DNA from: Moringa oleifera
Lineage: Eukaryota; Streptophyta; Magnoliopsida; Brassicales; Moringaceae
Reading direction: 5' to 3'
Assembly (NCBI GenBank): GCA_021397835.1
Contig: JAJFZO010000191.1
Location: forward strand, 5,399,001 to 5,463,000
Length of the DNA: 64,000 bases
Shown: piece by piece, positions 48,884 through 59,932 of the stretch
Layout of the letters: the number at the start of each line of letters is the position of its first letter
Numbering within the stretch: the first letter of the stretch is position 1
Translations under genes and position numbers: made by a program
Notes under the pieces: generated by a model
Database searches by the model: none
Told to the model about the DNA's origin: nothing
The model's input: only the letters and a program-made list of their open reading frames with translations

Positions 48884-51800
48884 TAAGGGTGAGCATTTAC
48901 TTAATTCCATTAATTTGGTTTGAAGATTTTAAAAATAAAATTAATTGAATTCTTTTAAAAATTAATCAAAATTGATCGAATATAAAGAATAATAGATTTA
49001 ACTGAATTTTTTTAATTGATGTAATCGATAACTAAACAAATCGAATTAACTGAAAATTTATTTAGATTCAAATTTTATATATTTTAAATTTAAACTACTT
49101 TAAATCTTAAACAACAATTTATAAATCAAATATATATGATATGTCATTAATAACCTGCTTGTATGGATGAAATACACAATTGAATTTTACTTCAATAACA
49201 TCCTCATATATATTTATATAGAAATCAACATCTCTAATATATAGAAATCAAAATTTTTCATAAATCGATAACAACTTGTAGAATATAAAAACTTTTAATC
49301 ATAAAAAAGAAATTTTTACATCAAAATACGTTTGGTATTTGATACATTAGTTTTCAATGAATTAACAATATCAAAGGGAACATCTCATTGGAGTTGCAAT
49401 TCTTGTTTTTTTTTTTTTATTTATTTTACCTTTGGTTCCTTAAAAAAGTTTTCTTCAACCAATCAAAAGGCTGAAAAAATAAAAAAGACACATGTAAGAA
49501 TGTCAAAAATGAAATAAGTGCATTCTCATACATTAAAACTTACCGAAATAAAGCTCCTCTATAGTACTGCAAAAATATAAAATAATAAGATTATATGTAA
49601 ATAATATCTAAGCTTCCCATATAATATCTTAATAACTAACTTTTTTTTTATGATAATTAGTCAATAAAGAAAAAAAATTAAGAAATAAAGGTCAACCCAC
49701 CACCAAAATCTCAACTATATTAGATACAAAACTAATAGTAATAAAATAAATTACTTTGAAATATCAATACACTATCACATTAATCAATTATAGGCATCCA
49801 AAACAATTTTTGACAAATCTATAAACATATAATCAAATTTATTATTAAAAAAAGTGTTATTAAGCTTCTTCAATAAAGATTAATAAATAAAAAAATAAAA
49901 TATCAAATAAATAAATTAATTACCTATATCAAGTTTCTCAAGTTCTACCAAGTCCTCCTCAATAGTATCAAAACATGGAGATTCACGTAACTAATCTTAA
50001 TTACAAATAAGGGCTTGTACAAGTTTAGGGGTCAATGAACTCCTATAAGTTTCAAGCACATATTCGCCTGTGTTAAAAGTATATTCAAAAGCAATCATAG
50101 ATATAGGAGATGCCAACATATCACAAGCCATATGGAAAGAATATGGAACTTATGACTATTGAGTTTTCACTAACTAAGAATATCAAAGATATCATCATCT
50201 TTTGCATCATCTTCACTTAAAAATCTATCAATTCTAATTTGTTTTGTTTTTTCATTTTCAATCTCTTTCTTATGTCTCTTGAACTTATACAAAAGAAATT
50301 GTCTCTTCTTTTTCAATCCCCCAATCACACAAACATTTTTCAATGATTTTTCCAATGGCCTAACCTTTATGACTAGAAATAAGACAAAAGTTTAATATTC
50401 TTTTATTTTATTTTTAGTCTTTATTAATAAAATAAACCGTAAGATACAAATAATAATTCTTTACACTGAAATCCATGTGTCTATGGTGAGAGATACTTTT
50501 ATAGTAGATGATTTTGATAATTGTTTCAGTTTGACCTTTTCATCATTATAAAGCTAATAACAATCTCTAGTTATAGTCCATCACGAAGACATAAGAAACT
50601 TAGGACATACAAGTGATATGTAATATCGAAAATCTTTATCACCCATAAATTTGAAAGGTAATTCATCCATAATGATCATTGCAGCTATACCATTCCTAAT
50701 GGCATCTTGATTGAACTTTCGACTACCTAAAGATCCATCTCCTCCAAATTCAAACACAAATTCAGTTTGACTAGAATCAACACTAATATTTATTCTCTTC
50801 TTATGCTTTTAATGCAATTGTTCCATTTCTTTTAGGATCAGTAAAAAACTTCCTATTACAATAATTACATCTAGCTTTATACTCTCCTTGTTCATTAAAA
50901 AATTTGGTGTAGTGTACCCAAACTTCTGATCTTGACTTAAAAGCTTTTCTCTTTAATTTAGAACTTGTAGATGATGGATGGACTGAATCTGGTTACGTGG
51001 TATTAAGCATAGGATCTATATCATCATTCTTAATCGACATTTTTTTAACTTCTAAAATAAAAAATAATTAAAAATAGTTAGCAATTTTCTATAGAGTTTT
51101 ACTCTAATCCCTTTCAGATATTCTACGAACAACAACATAATTTCCAATGAAGCTTAAAAATATAGGTAATTTAAAAAGGTTATATTATATATTCCAAAAT
51201 GTAAGTATTTTTAAAAGTAAATATTTTTAATCTATTAAATAAATATGCTAAAAAATAATATCAAATACTTCTTTAATAAGTAAAATAATATTTTAGAATA
51301 GACAAATGAAAAGTAACAACAACGAAGACTATCCATTTCTTTTAGAAGAAATACAATACCACAATAATAAATTTATAGCATCTCAGTTTCAAACAACAAA
51401 ATAATTACAGTAATCAAATTATATATACTACTTTTCAATAGTTAAATAAGATGAAACATTTAGTAGTAATACCCCATTGCACAAAAACTCATTTCATTAG
51501 CAATACGATCAGCTTATCTTATTTTAGTCAAAACGTAATTATGAATTGTTGGGAAAAAACATAGTTTATAACTTTGCATCAGGAAAGGATTCAAAAAAAA
51601 GATATGAAGCAAAAATATAACAAATTAAAAAATTAATTCTTAAAAATCAATTCTAATTTCCAACATTGAGATTTTTTTGCCTTGCATGTTATAGCCACCA
51701 TATACATAAAGAAGAAGTGATAATACGGAGAATAAATTTATGGTACTTATCCAAATACAGAAAAAGAATAAGCAAAGACGACCTAATTTTTGATTTTGAG

Positions 51801-52234
51801 TATGATTATTACGGATTAGGGTTTGAAAGATTAAAAAGATGAGGAAGTGTGTTGCTGCTGCAAGGATTAGAGTTTGAAAGAAAGAAGATGAGGGAGTGCG
51901 TGATGTGGTTGCGGTGTGGCATGGATTGAGGCTTGACTGCTTGAGAGAAAAGGAAGAGTGAGTGAACTGTGTTTGTGTGATGAATACTTAAAGAAAATAA
52001 AAAATTATTATTAATAATATTAATAAAATTAATTAATTATTAAATTTAAAAACTAAAATTTTGGTTAATTCGATTTAAAAAAACTACGACCAAAAACTGA
52101 CAAAAAAAATCAAAAAAATTGATTTATAAATCAATTTATAACAAAAAAATTAAAAAAATCAGACTGAATTAACCAAAAGCAATTTGGTTTATCAGTTTTT
52201 TTTGGTTTTAACCAAATTATGCTCATTACTCTTA
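48884..52234 (-). mobile_element. hAT DNA transposon, internally deleted, inverted (copy 2)
   Basis: The left end TAAGGGTGAGCATTTACTTA matches the right end of copy 1 (25650-29993). The right end, read on the minus strand, TAAGAGTAATGAGCATAATT, then GGTTAAAACC, matches the left end of copy 1. The element is 3351 bp, about 1 kb shorter than copy 1. It holds transposase fragments on the minus strand (51040-49925). The BED finger keeps its CxxC (RCNYC) where copy 1 has RYNYC, but lacks the downstream His/Cys segment. A clear 8-bp target duplication was not found (GTTTGAAT versus AGTTAATC), perhaps through decay. Confidence 0.85.
49925..51040 (-). pseudogene. hAT transposase pseudogene with internal deletion (copy 2)
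   Basis: Starting at ATG 51038-51040, the minus strand encodes the N-terminal BED region (KAFKSRSEVWVHYTKFFNEQ ... RNGTIALKA). It then runs through the DELPF-like and early catalytic parts with many stops, and at about 50320-50335 jumps from the CDWGI motif directly to KKRQFLLYKFKRHKK and RIDRFLSEDDAKDDDIFDIL of the dimerisation region. Most of the catalytic core is missing. The C-terminal end carries the segment matching LVELENL of copy 1. Confidence 0.82.
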
Positions 52235-53607
52235 AGTTAATCATAAAGCATTAAAAAAAAAAGTAATGGCCTCGACACGATTTTTTTTGTAATAATTATT
52301 TTTATAATTTGATAATTTTTAGTTTTTTAAATATTTTTTGAAAAATTCTTGCAACAATAAAAATATTTACAGCAATGTCATTGTAATAGCTGTATGAGTG
52401 AATGAATATGCATTTGACAGATCAAAAAAGTTGGATTATGCTCCTTGTAAAGGTTGACACATTATGATATAATTTGATATTAAAGTTGATTTATTTCATG
52501 TAAAAGTTGATATATTCCGTATTAAGATTAACATTTTTCGTGTGAAGTTGTTATCGAAATTCTGTGCAACTTTTTCTATCTTTGTGTTACCATATTATTT
52601 TTATATAATTTTTTACATGTGATATTTTTGTGTTGAGATTGACACACTTTTGTGTTAAGATTAACATGATTTGGTGATAAAGTTGGCATATTTCATGTTA
52701 AAGTTGACATATTTCATGTTAAAGTTGACATATTTCGTGTTAAGTTATTGTTGAAAATCTATATAACATTCTTTACTTCAATGTTATTAAATACTTTATG
52801 TATAACCTTTATGTGTGATGTTTTATGTAACTTAGCTAATGAAATGTCTATTTTTTAAAAAGATTTTGATTTGTTAAATTGATTTTATCCCTTATAAATA
52901 TGCATGTCTAACCTGAGAATTTTTGTCTCGGAACAATGCAAAATACTAGTATAAGTTAATAAAATTGAACATTTTTAAAAAATCAATGTTCAAAAAGGCT
53001 AAAAAAATTATTCGTTGAAAAGAAGTTGTGTCTTTAAATGAAAGAAACATGAAATGAGTTGAATACTTTACAATTGAAACTTATTTTTAGTTACTCATAA
53101 CGATCATGATATATGCACTTGATGTTAATCCAATCATTTAAAAGAATCTAAAAAATTATCTTATTAATATCATTGATATCTTACGATATTATATGATTTT
53201 TTTTGGATGCTTTAAAAAATATATCATATAAGAACAAAATATATTTAAAAAGATATACTTCTATAACAAAATCTTAAGTTTTTAGTATTGCAATTTAACT
53301 TCAACATCTAAATAATATAGCTAAGTTATTCAAATCACGATATTTAAATGGACCAACTTAGGTGGGTTGGAACAACATGCTTCATGGTCCTTTCTTACAT
53401 TATAGAAAAGCGGTGTCCCTTCCTCTCTTTGCTTGCAATAATGCTTCATCAATACCTAACTTTGGTTAATGCAAATATTTCATTTAAAAACATCTTTTTC
53501 TTAACCTTTCTTTTTGTTTGCTCTTCTTCTTATATCTCTTTCTCATGCTAGAATAATGAAGATTCCTATACTTGATTGATTCTTTATTATTATTATTTTT
53601 TTTGATT
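52235..53607. other. AT-rich intergenic DNA between hAT copy 2 and the gypsy element
   Basis: No gene recognised. The 21-bp tandem repeat described separately occupies 52679-52741, inside a wider zone (52440-52800) of related motifs. The rest is AT-rich. Confidence 0.5.
52440..52800. repeat. Degenerate short tandem repeats with a 21-bp core
   Basis: Three consecutive 21-bp units beginning AAAGTTG(A/G)CATATTTC lie at 52679-52699, 52700-52720 and 52721-52741. The motif also recurs in weaker form from 52440 (TAAAGTTGATTTATTTCATG, AAAGTTGATATATTCCG, TTGAGATTGACACACTTTTG). A larger block appears duplicated: 52500-52590 and 52695-52790 both run through these units into GTTATTG/TTATCG-GAAA-TCT. No coding potential. 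Confidence 0.6.
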
Positions 53608-54227
53608 TGTTATTGTTGTTCTCATTGAAACATGATAGATGATTCTTTTTTTCTTTAATATTTTTTGAGTTATTTTGTATATAATCCTTCTTCTGAGGCA
53701 TTATGCCAGCTAGCTTTAGCTCGTTTCATTCATTACACTTCAATTACTCCCTTTAAAAGTCCACGCCCTCCTTATGTCGCTTAAGTGTTTCCTTTTACCT
53801 TTTTAGCATGGTTATCCCAACACTTCCCCTAAACCCTACTTATAGCACGCTTTTGTGGTCCTTGGAATGGAGATGGTTGGTTCGTTAGGTCATTGATCTT
53901 GAGCTTCATGGATAAGTTGGACTCTATGGCTGAGGGTTCAGACTTTTTTTGGCTTTGTAATTAGTTCTATAACTGTGAACAAAACTTTAATGAACTGTGA
54001 ACTAATATAGTTTTATTCACAGTTCTATAACTGTGAACAAAACATTAATGAACTGTGAACTAAATTCGTTTTATTCACAGTTTTAGAACTGTGAACTATT
54101 TTCACTGATTTTTGTTCACATCAACATAGTCCACAGTTTTACAACCGTGAACAAAAGCCATTAAAAGTCTGTGAATAAAAGGCTATTTTGTTAAGGCCTT
54201 AACATTTGTTTGGGACTTATCCCAACA
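53608..54227 (-). repeat. 3' LTR of the gypsy element (left copy)
   Basis: On the plus strand it begins TGTTATTGTTGTT and ends TTATCCCAACA, so it is bounded by TG and CA. It is homologous to the right copy through segments such as ATCCTTCTTCTGAGGC, TTTCATTCATT and GTTGGACTC. It is longer than the right copy because of a 58-bp tandem array (53967-54196). The polypyrimidine run TCTCCTTTTCCTCTTC follows at once, which on the minus strand is the expected polypurine tract. Confidence 0.65.
53967..54196. repeat. 58-bp tandem array with hairpin potential inside the LTR
   Basis: Units lie at 53967-54024, 54025-54082 (about 90% identical), 54083-54138 and 54139-54196 (more diverged). Each starts with a form of CTATAACTGTGAACAAAA, and the junctions read TTCACAGTTCTATAACTGTGAA, an inverted repeat that can fold into a hairpin. 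The array is absent from the other LTR, so it inserted or expanded there later. It may be a decayed MITE or the subterminal repeat of a DNA transposon. Confidence 0.8.
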
Positions 54228-54249
54228 TCTCCTTTTCCTCTTCAAGGAT

Positions 54250-56290
54250 ACAAGGGACTGCAAGCCTGAGGTATTCCTTTGCATTCATAGGGGTTAATCT
54301 TTTATTCTTCTCTTTTTTTTTCTAGTTTTTTTTGGCCCGTTTGGGGATGTATCGATTGATTGTTATGAAGGAGGTGGCCAGTACTATGCTAACTTCCTTA
54401 TTATCGAGTTTTCGAGGATAAAAACTAAGCTAACTTCTTGCTTATACAATACTGCATTGTTCGGGATCGATGTTGGTTCATGTAATGAGAGTGTGAGGAG
54501 CAAAATACTTTACGGATTACCTTGGTGTATTCTATTTAGGCTTGGATTTTCTGGCACTTGATGCTTGGGGAAGTGTGTCCATTGTCTCGCATCTTTGGCC
54601 ACTTGTGTTGTAAAAGCTTTTCGATTGCTATACCTTTGTTGTCCATGTATCCAACATACGAACTCATCCATGCCATTGATCTTCCCTAACAAGTTTTGTT
54701 GGATTTGGACCATTAATGTAAACAACTTAAAAGATTACTTGTCACAGGAGTTAGCCATTTTTGCTTTTAATTATTCCCTGTTGTTGGTTCTTCACTTGTT
54801 TCTCCTACACCGATCGCACTTACTGCTTCGTTATCGATTTGGTACGTGATCTTTTCTTTATTCTCATTGTTCTTTATTCTTTATGAATCAATGAGAGGGC
54901 TCATACAAGCTTCAGGATCTTAAGATGAGCGAAACTTGCAAGTCTGGCGAATCTATAAATCTTATGCTTTTTCTAGCCACTGCACTACGTCCACAGTTTT
55001 GAATACATTAGGTTAAAATTTTATAGGCATAAGTATGGTATCCCTGATTCTGTGGACATGTTCCTTCCTCGGAAAGATGATCATGCTTACATTTCTCACG
55101 ATTAGATGTTGTGCCTCTATTATGATATATTTCTTGCGACCTTAGGTTTCCTGCTCGCTTTTTTACCTGATGAGTGTGCCAAGATGTTCCTAACATAGCT
55201 AGTCCTCAACTCTTGACAACTTACGGTCGGTTTCATGCTGGTTCTTATTTTTAAAAAGCCATTTCCTTTTTTCCTTCCATTTTTTTAAAATTTTTTTCAT
55301 TATCCAAAACTATCATAACGATGCCAAGTGGTACTATTTTTTTTTGTTTATCGATGATATCTTATTTGCATTACCTTCAATCATAAGAAACTAGAAAATC
55401 AAGTTTTCTTATGGGTTTTTTTTTTTTCGGCAAGGTTTAGACATGACTCTAATTTCTTGAAAAGTTTCCCCCATCAGGGATATAAAGGCCCCATAACTTT
55501 TTGGTGAAAATCTTCATTTGTATACAACCATGACCTTCCCAAACTGGTAGTTTATATACTAAAAAAAAGTATGCCATCAAGAAGTCTCTATAGGAAGTGG
55601 TTCCCTATATATGAACAGTCCCCAATGGTTTGCAAGGTGCCCTTTTAACCCCACATTCTCAGTTGAAGGCAATGGTAGCAGTTGAGTTATGATTCCCAAT
55701 TCAATGTTTCATGGGAGGGAATCTGTTGTTCTAAAGTAAGAGAGATTTTGCACTGCTTTGATTATTGAGGAGTTTGGGTAAATCTCATTTCCTCTCTTCG
55801 TATGTTTTATGTTTTTGTTTTTATTAACTTTATTAACCTATTTACTTGCAATTGATTCACAATGAGTACTATCCTAAACCTAGACGAAGAGATGGCTCAT
55901 AATGCCCATTTTTTCGTGGAGCTGCGGTTGTCTGAGATTTTTTCGTTTGGTCCCGAACATGGGCTAACCAAGGCTTCTAAGGCTGCAACTAAATGTCGCC
56001 AACTAGTCAAAGACAGTACTTAGCAGCCCAACAACCAGGCTGTGCAGCCATTCCAGGATATTGTTCCTATCGTGGATGACAACCTTAAGTAAAGGGCACC
56101 TTTAATGTTGGATTATGAGTTTTTCCTATAGCACTCGACTTTGGAGCTTATTCACTCTTCCTTGATCCATACTGTTAAGAAGGGATATTATGTGCCAGAC
56201 TAGAAGGTTTGGACAACTAATTCAGTGTTAAATCCTCCTAAGACCATGGCTTTGTACCCAGGATTGTCTTAATGGGGGATTGTGAGGGTT
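54250..56290 (+). pseudogene. Antisense ORF remnant of the gypsy element (Transposase_28-like, 'putative gypsy type transposon')
   Basis: On the strand opposite to gag, broken frames read YRHKYGIPDSVDMFLPRKDD, LCLYYDIFLATLGFLLAF and PDECAKMFL (about 55015-55195). This resembles the conserved block of the plant Pfam family 'putative gypsy type transposon' (YxIPxxVxLRxPxxxE, then CFYExxFxxGLRFPLHPF). Farther on, 55860-56030 encodes MSTILNLDEEMAHNAHFF and related text. Many stops interrupt it. Antisense ORFs of this kind are known from Tat-lineage elements such as Retand, placed between pol and the 3' LTR, which fits the position here. Family assignment is from memory of the motif. Confidence 0.5.
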
Positions 56291-56454
56291 TGCTGATAGA
56301 AACCTGTTTGAGTCCTTAAATTTAAATTAAATCAATAAAAATCCTTAAATTTATACATTTATCCCATACTTTTCAAATTGAACATCAATTTTTAATTTTT
56401 TAAAAAATTTGAAATTAAAAAATAGTTTATATATATATATATATATAAACTGCA

Positions 56455-56972
56455 GTCTGGCGACTTAAAGCTTTAGAAAACAACCTCTCTTGTCACCCTT
56501 CTACCAGAGCGACCATAGTAATAGAGTTCTATAGCAGTTGATCAATCTGCTGAGCTTCACGATTAAACAGTGATATATAATCTCAAAATGACTCGTCCAG
56601 GGCCTGAGAAACAACCATGAGGTGATTGACCTGTTCTTTGCTACGTTTACTGCTGATTAAATATCCAAGGAATGAACGTGACATTTGCTTGAAGCTAGTT
56701 ATACTCTCCGGTCAAAAAGACGCGTACTAATTGCAAGTAGGGCTTACGAAGATGGTGGGGAACACTTTACATAAGACGCAGTCAAACATCCCATAAACCG
56801 ATATTATGCTTCTGTATTTATTCCGGTGATCTTTAGGATCCTCACTCCCGTTGTACGGTTCAATCCGGAGAATCAACAGTCGTTCGAGGATTGGCTCATC
56901 CAAAATATTGTCACCGAACCCTGGGTTTTGGTCATAGTCATCGTTCCTCTCCTCCTGCTCTGCTACGTCCAA
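56455..56972 (-). pseudogene. Gypsy gag pseudogene
   Basis: The minus-strand frame from ATG 56972 encodes EPILERLLILRIEPYNGSED, then PKDHRNKYRSIISVYGMFD and CKVFPTIF. In a shifted frame farther on come RSFLGYLISSKRSKEQVNHL, VVSQALDESF, and YISLFNREAQQIDQLL. This is the Retrotrans_gag pattern of plant Ty3/gypsy elements (DPxDHLxxY, then a LxxxKQ and SLRDYVxRFN-like stretch). A frameshift and several stops break it. Confidence 0.78.
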
Positions 56973-57300
56973 GAGTCCAAGCTACTTGCTCAAGTGATCC
57001 ACGCTCTAGTGGAGCTATTCATTATTTCGTTGCCTGAGAAGGAGTCGTCTTGCTTCCATTCAGTTGGACTCTTGCTCCGACACCTGGTTACTTATAGCCC
57101 GTTTGCTTTCTATCTCATCCGAAGGTTGCGGTTCTCTACACCTAAAACCTCTGGTTTTTGTCGAGGTTGCACATTATGTTGTTCAGCTCTCGTATATATT
57201 GTCACAGCAATGTGAGCTACGCTGCTTTGAATGGGGTGACATGCTGCTTAACTGTGAGCCAGGGAGAGATGCACGAATTTTTGTCAACATTCCTTTTAAA

Positions 57301-57309
57301 CGGCGCCAA
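57301..57309 (-). other. Primer-binding-site-like sequence of the gypsy element
   Basis: TTGGCGCCG on the minus strand abuts the end of the 5' LTR (…AATAACA). The sequence ATTGGCGCCGT is often found at this position in plant gypsy elements. Confidence 0.6.
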
Positions 57310-57680
57310 TGTTATTCTTGTTGGAACGTGGCCGAAGATACTTTTTCCTCCCTTCAGTGTTATTCTTGAGCTATTTTGTATCCAATCCTTCTTCTGAGGC
57401 GTCGGTTCCTTTTTATATCAGCCAGCCTTGGCCCCTTTCATTCATTGCACTTCAACTGTTTCCTCCAGAAGTCCATGCCTCCCCATGCCGCTTGGGTGCT
57501 TTCTCGGTCCTTTTCAGCATAGCCGTCGTGATGCCATATTTTTATTGTCTTTGGAGTGAAGACGGATCAATTCGTAGGTCCTGAGCCCTGAGCGTCGTGG
57601 ATCGGTTGGACTCCATGGTTGATGGGTCAGACCTTTTTGGGCTTTACGGTTGGGCCTTAGATCTGCTATGGACATAAATT
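57310..57680 (-). repeat. 5' LTR of the gypsy element (right copy)
   Basis: On the plus strand it runs from TGTTATTCTTGTTGG to about 57674 (…TATGGACA) or a few bases beyond. It aligns with the left copy over about 350 bases with many substitutions. The frames seen here on the plus strand (57158-57584) are not genes. Confidence 0.6.
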
Positions 57681-57987
57681 GTAAGAATTTATTAATTCAT
57701 AAAGGAATAGACATTCATGGAATCTTTGATATATATAAAATGAGAAATTATATTTTTTTTCTCATCATTAGCATGATTAGCATACTCATAAACTGACAAG
57801 CAGTCATATTGTACAAAATTTGATCAGACAATATTATTTATGTGCAGAAATGATCAAGAAAGGAAAGCACAACAAAGGGAGCTTCAAAATCCCATACTTT
57901 TCCTACTGAGCTATACATACTTTCGTAACACCCTTAATTCTACAGTGTAAAACATGACTTTGCGAAAAGTTAGGATTGGAGATTCAG

Positions 57988-59932
57988 TCAAATATGCCTC
58001 CAGGGTCTCTCTGCAAGTGTTACACATTCACTGTGCCTGAAACAATCTACAAGATGATCTATTGTCAGCCCTGCAGCCTGCATGAATGAGTACACTATCA
58101 CTGGCCCTACAAACCGGAATCCACGCTTCAGCAGGTCCCTGCTGATAGCTTCTGCTTTTGGAGTTCTTAGAGGAACATTTCTCGGATACTTGTATTTGTT
58201 GATTGTTGGCTTGAAGTTCACGTAACCCCACATATAGCTACTGAAAGATCCAAATTCTCTCATTATCTGCAATATTGCATGATTGAACCAGTTTAGAGAA
58301 TGATTGACCAAAAATTGGACATCAGAAAATATACTTGTAAACCTGGAAAAGCAATAAATACTGAAATTCTAACAGGACTATCTGGTGACCAATACAATGA
58401 GTCTTGGACTTGCCTTCACTACACATTTGGCATTGTCTACAATGCACCTTACTCTGCTCTCCTGTAACATGAGTGCTTTGTTGGAGGTTATCTCTGTTAT
58501 CTCTTTCTCCCCCATTTTGGAAACAATACTGGGGTCAAATCCATCAAAAGCTTCTCTGCATTATGAACCAAGTTGAGAGCTTTATGTACATACTGATAAG
58601 CAAATACCATGATAACAAGCTTATCATGGGAGTCAAAAATACAGCAAATTACCTGAGGAGTTCCTTTCTTTTTAAGATTTCAGTCCAATTGTAATCCATC
58701 AGCATACCAGCCATTGCAAGCAGCTCAAACAATTGACTGACACATAACTTGCCACTCATAGTTGTCAAAAAATCCCATATTTTTTAATTTAATTGATTGA
58801 TGTAATTACTGATTACTTACTTGTCGTCATAAACAGGAACTCCCCATTGCTCGTCATGAAATGCTACATAGACTTTATCTGCTATAAACCACCAACTCGC
58901 GTTTCAAAACAAGCTGATTGATTATGTTTCTGTTTTATGCTAAGTCGGCATATGTATTATTGTATTTCAAATGGTAATAACAATATAACTAGTAGGTGGG
59001 CTGTAGTAAGATGAGAAGTTCCCATTAGTCAATACAGATTAGATAATATGATATGCTTTTCAGGTGGGTGCAATCAATAATTTCCATATTTATCAATGTT
59101 GAAGCAATGGAACAGTTCTACCTACCACCATATATAATAGTCAAGTAGCCATAATTAGCAGCAGGAAGCTTTACATCATCAAAAACCCAAGTGCTAGATA
59201 ATGATGCAAAATCTGTTAATTTCTTTCTAATTAAGTTTGTTTGACTAGTGTGTTTGGTATAGGCTATAGATTCAACCTTCTTAACCACTGTAGTCTGTAG
59301 CAAGGTGAAAGCAAATTACAGTATATGAGAAATCTGAAAGTAGTGGTTTTGGTATGAAGTAAAGAAACAATCATACATTTTCAGAAAATGTAGAGCTTGA
59401 TCATGGCTCCGAGATTTGCAGATACCAATACAATATCTGAAATTGGATTTATCTCTTTAAATGCTAGCAATGTCAAATTGTAAGCAAAGGGTGCGAGTCA
59501 GATAAGGAAAACATGATCTAAAAAATATGATTGAAGTACTAAAAGCTTACCACTGTTCTTCGTAATCCAGTTGCACCTCTTCAACTCTCCACCAGCTGAA
59601 TCCTGACTCTGTTGCTGCTGCTGTTGCTGTTGTTGTTGTTGCACATGCTTAGCCACTGGGATTTCTCTTCTTCCAGGGGATCCAATCAGGCAGAGTGCTA
59701 GAGAAATCTTCTGCTCCAGGGTAGAAGCAGAGTCTGTCAGGGAAGAATCGTTGGAGTTCTGTGACAAGGACAAAGATAAAGATGACAGTGATAAAGATGA
59801 GGTGCTCTTATGCAGTCCAATTGGATAGATTCTCTTCAGGTGCTTAGAGAAAATGTTCTGGCTACTTTTTTCTTGTTCCTTGACACTACTGTGCTTCTCC
59901 AGAAAATGTCTTCTTAGATTTGCTTTAGACAT
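57988..59932 (-). CDS. DNA-3-methyladenine glycosylase I (Tag) family protein, five exons, 314 aa
   Basis: Minus-strand exons: 59932-59551, 58878-58821, 58736-58653, 58555-58414 and 58266-57988. Phases agree throughout. The N-terminal third is plant-specific: basic start, Ser/Leu-rich stretch and a poly-Gln run (near residues 94-104). The HhH-glycosylase domain (about 119-305) has the Tag zinc-site residues Cys120 (RCNWIT), His135 (FHDEQWG), His300 and Cys303 (FRHSEC). It also has DYNWTEILKRKELL (with the Glu expected in the base pocket), REFGSFSSYMWGYV and GFRFVGPVIVYSFMQAAG. Bacterial Tag removes 3-methyladenine from alkylated DNA. The plant enzyme should act in base-excision repair, but target range and compartment are inference. 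Intron 4 begins with GC. By recall it matches At1g13635. Confidence 0.9.
58267..58413 (-). other. GC-AG intron (intron 4 of the DNA glycosylase gene)
   Basis: On the minus strand the donor is AAG|GCAAGT, exactly the plant GC-donor consensus, and the acceptor ATTGCAG|ATAATG. The junction encodes AKCVVK-IMREFGSF. An in-phase GT six bases upstream (TGT|GTAGTG) would remove three residues that the family usually keeps. Confidence 0.78.
59600..59642. repeat. Gln-coding trinucleotide repeat in the DNA glycosylase gene
   Basis: A mixed CAG/CAA tract (minus strand) encodes ten consecutive Gln followed by Ser-Gln. Mixed codons make it less prone to slippage than a pure repeat. Confidence 0.85.

Larger units (their letters stand above)
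53608..57680 (-). mobile_element. Gypsy (Tat/Retand-like) LTR retrotransposon, pol missing
   Basis: Two direct repeats flank an internal region. Reading on the minus strand: 5' LTR (about 57680-57310), primer-binding-site-like TTGGCGCCG at once after it (57309-57301), gag remnant (56972 to about 56455), an internal part whose coding fragments lie on the opposite strand, a purine tract (54243-54228), and the 3' LTR (54227-53608). No protease, reverse transcriptase or integrase motifs were seen in the ~3 kb internal region. The LTRs are diverged and the left one carries an extra ~230-base array. The 5-base flanks (TGATT and TAAAT) do not match well. It is a dead, deleted element. Confidence 0.7.

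Noticed and set aside
48876..52242. 8-bp target duplication of hAT copy 2
   Set aside because: GTTTGAAT and AGTTAATC match at only three positions, which is no better than expected in AT-rich DNA.
56826..57584. Plus-strand frames of 79-129 codons near 57 kb
   Set aside because: They lie antisense to the gypsy gag and across its LTR and have no protein-family features.
53603..57679. 5-bp target duplication around the gypsy element
   Set aside because: The bases outside the LTRs (TGATT and TAAAT) agree at only three of five positions, and the right LTR border is uncertain.
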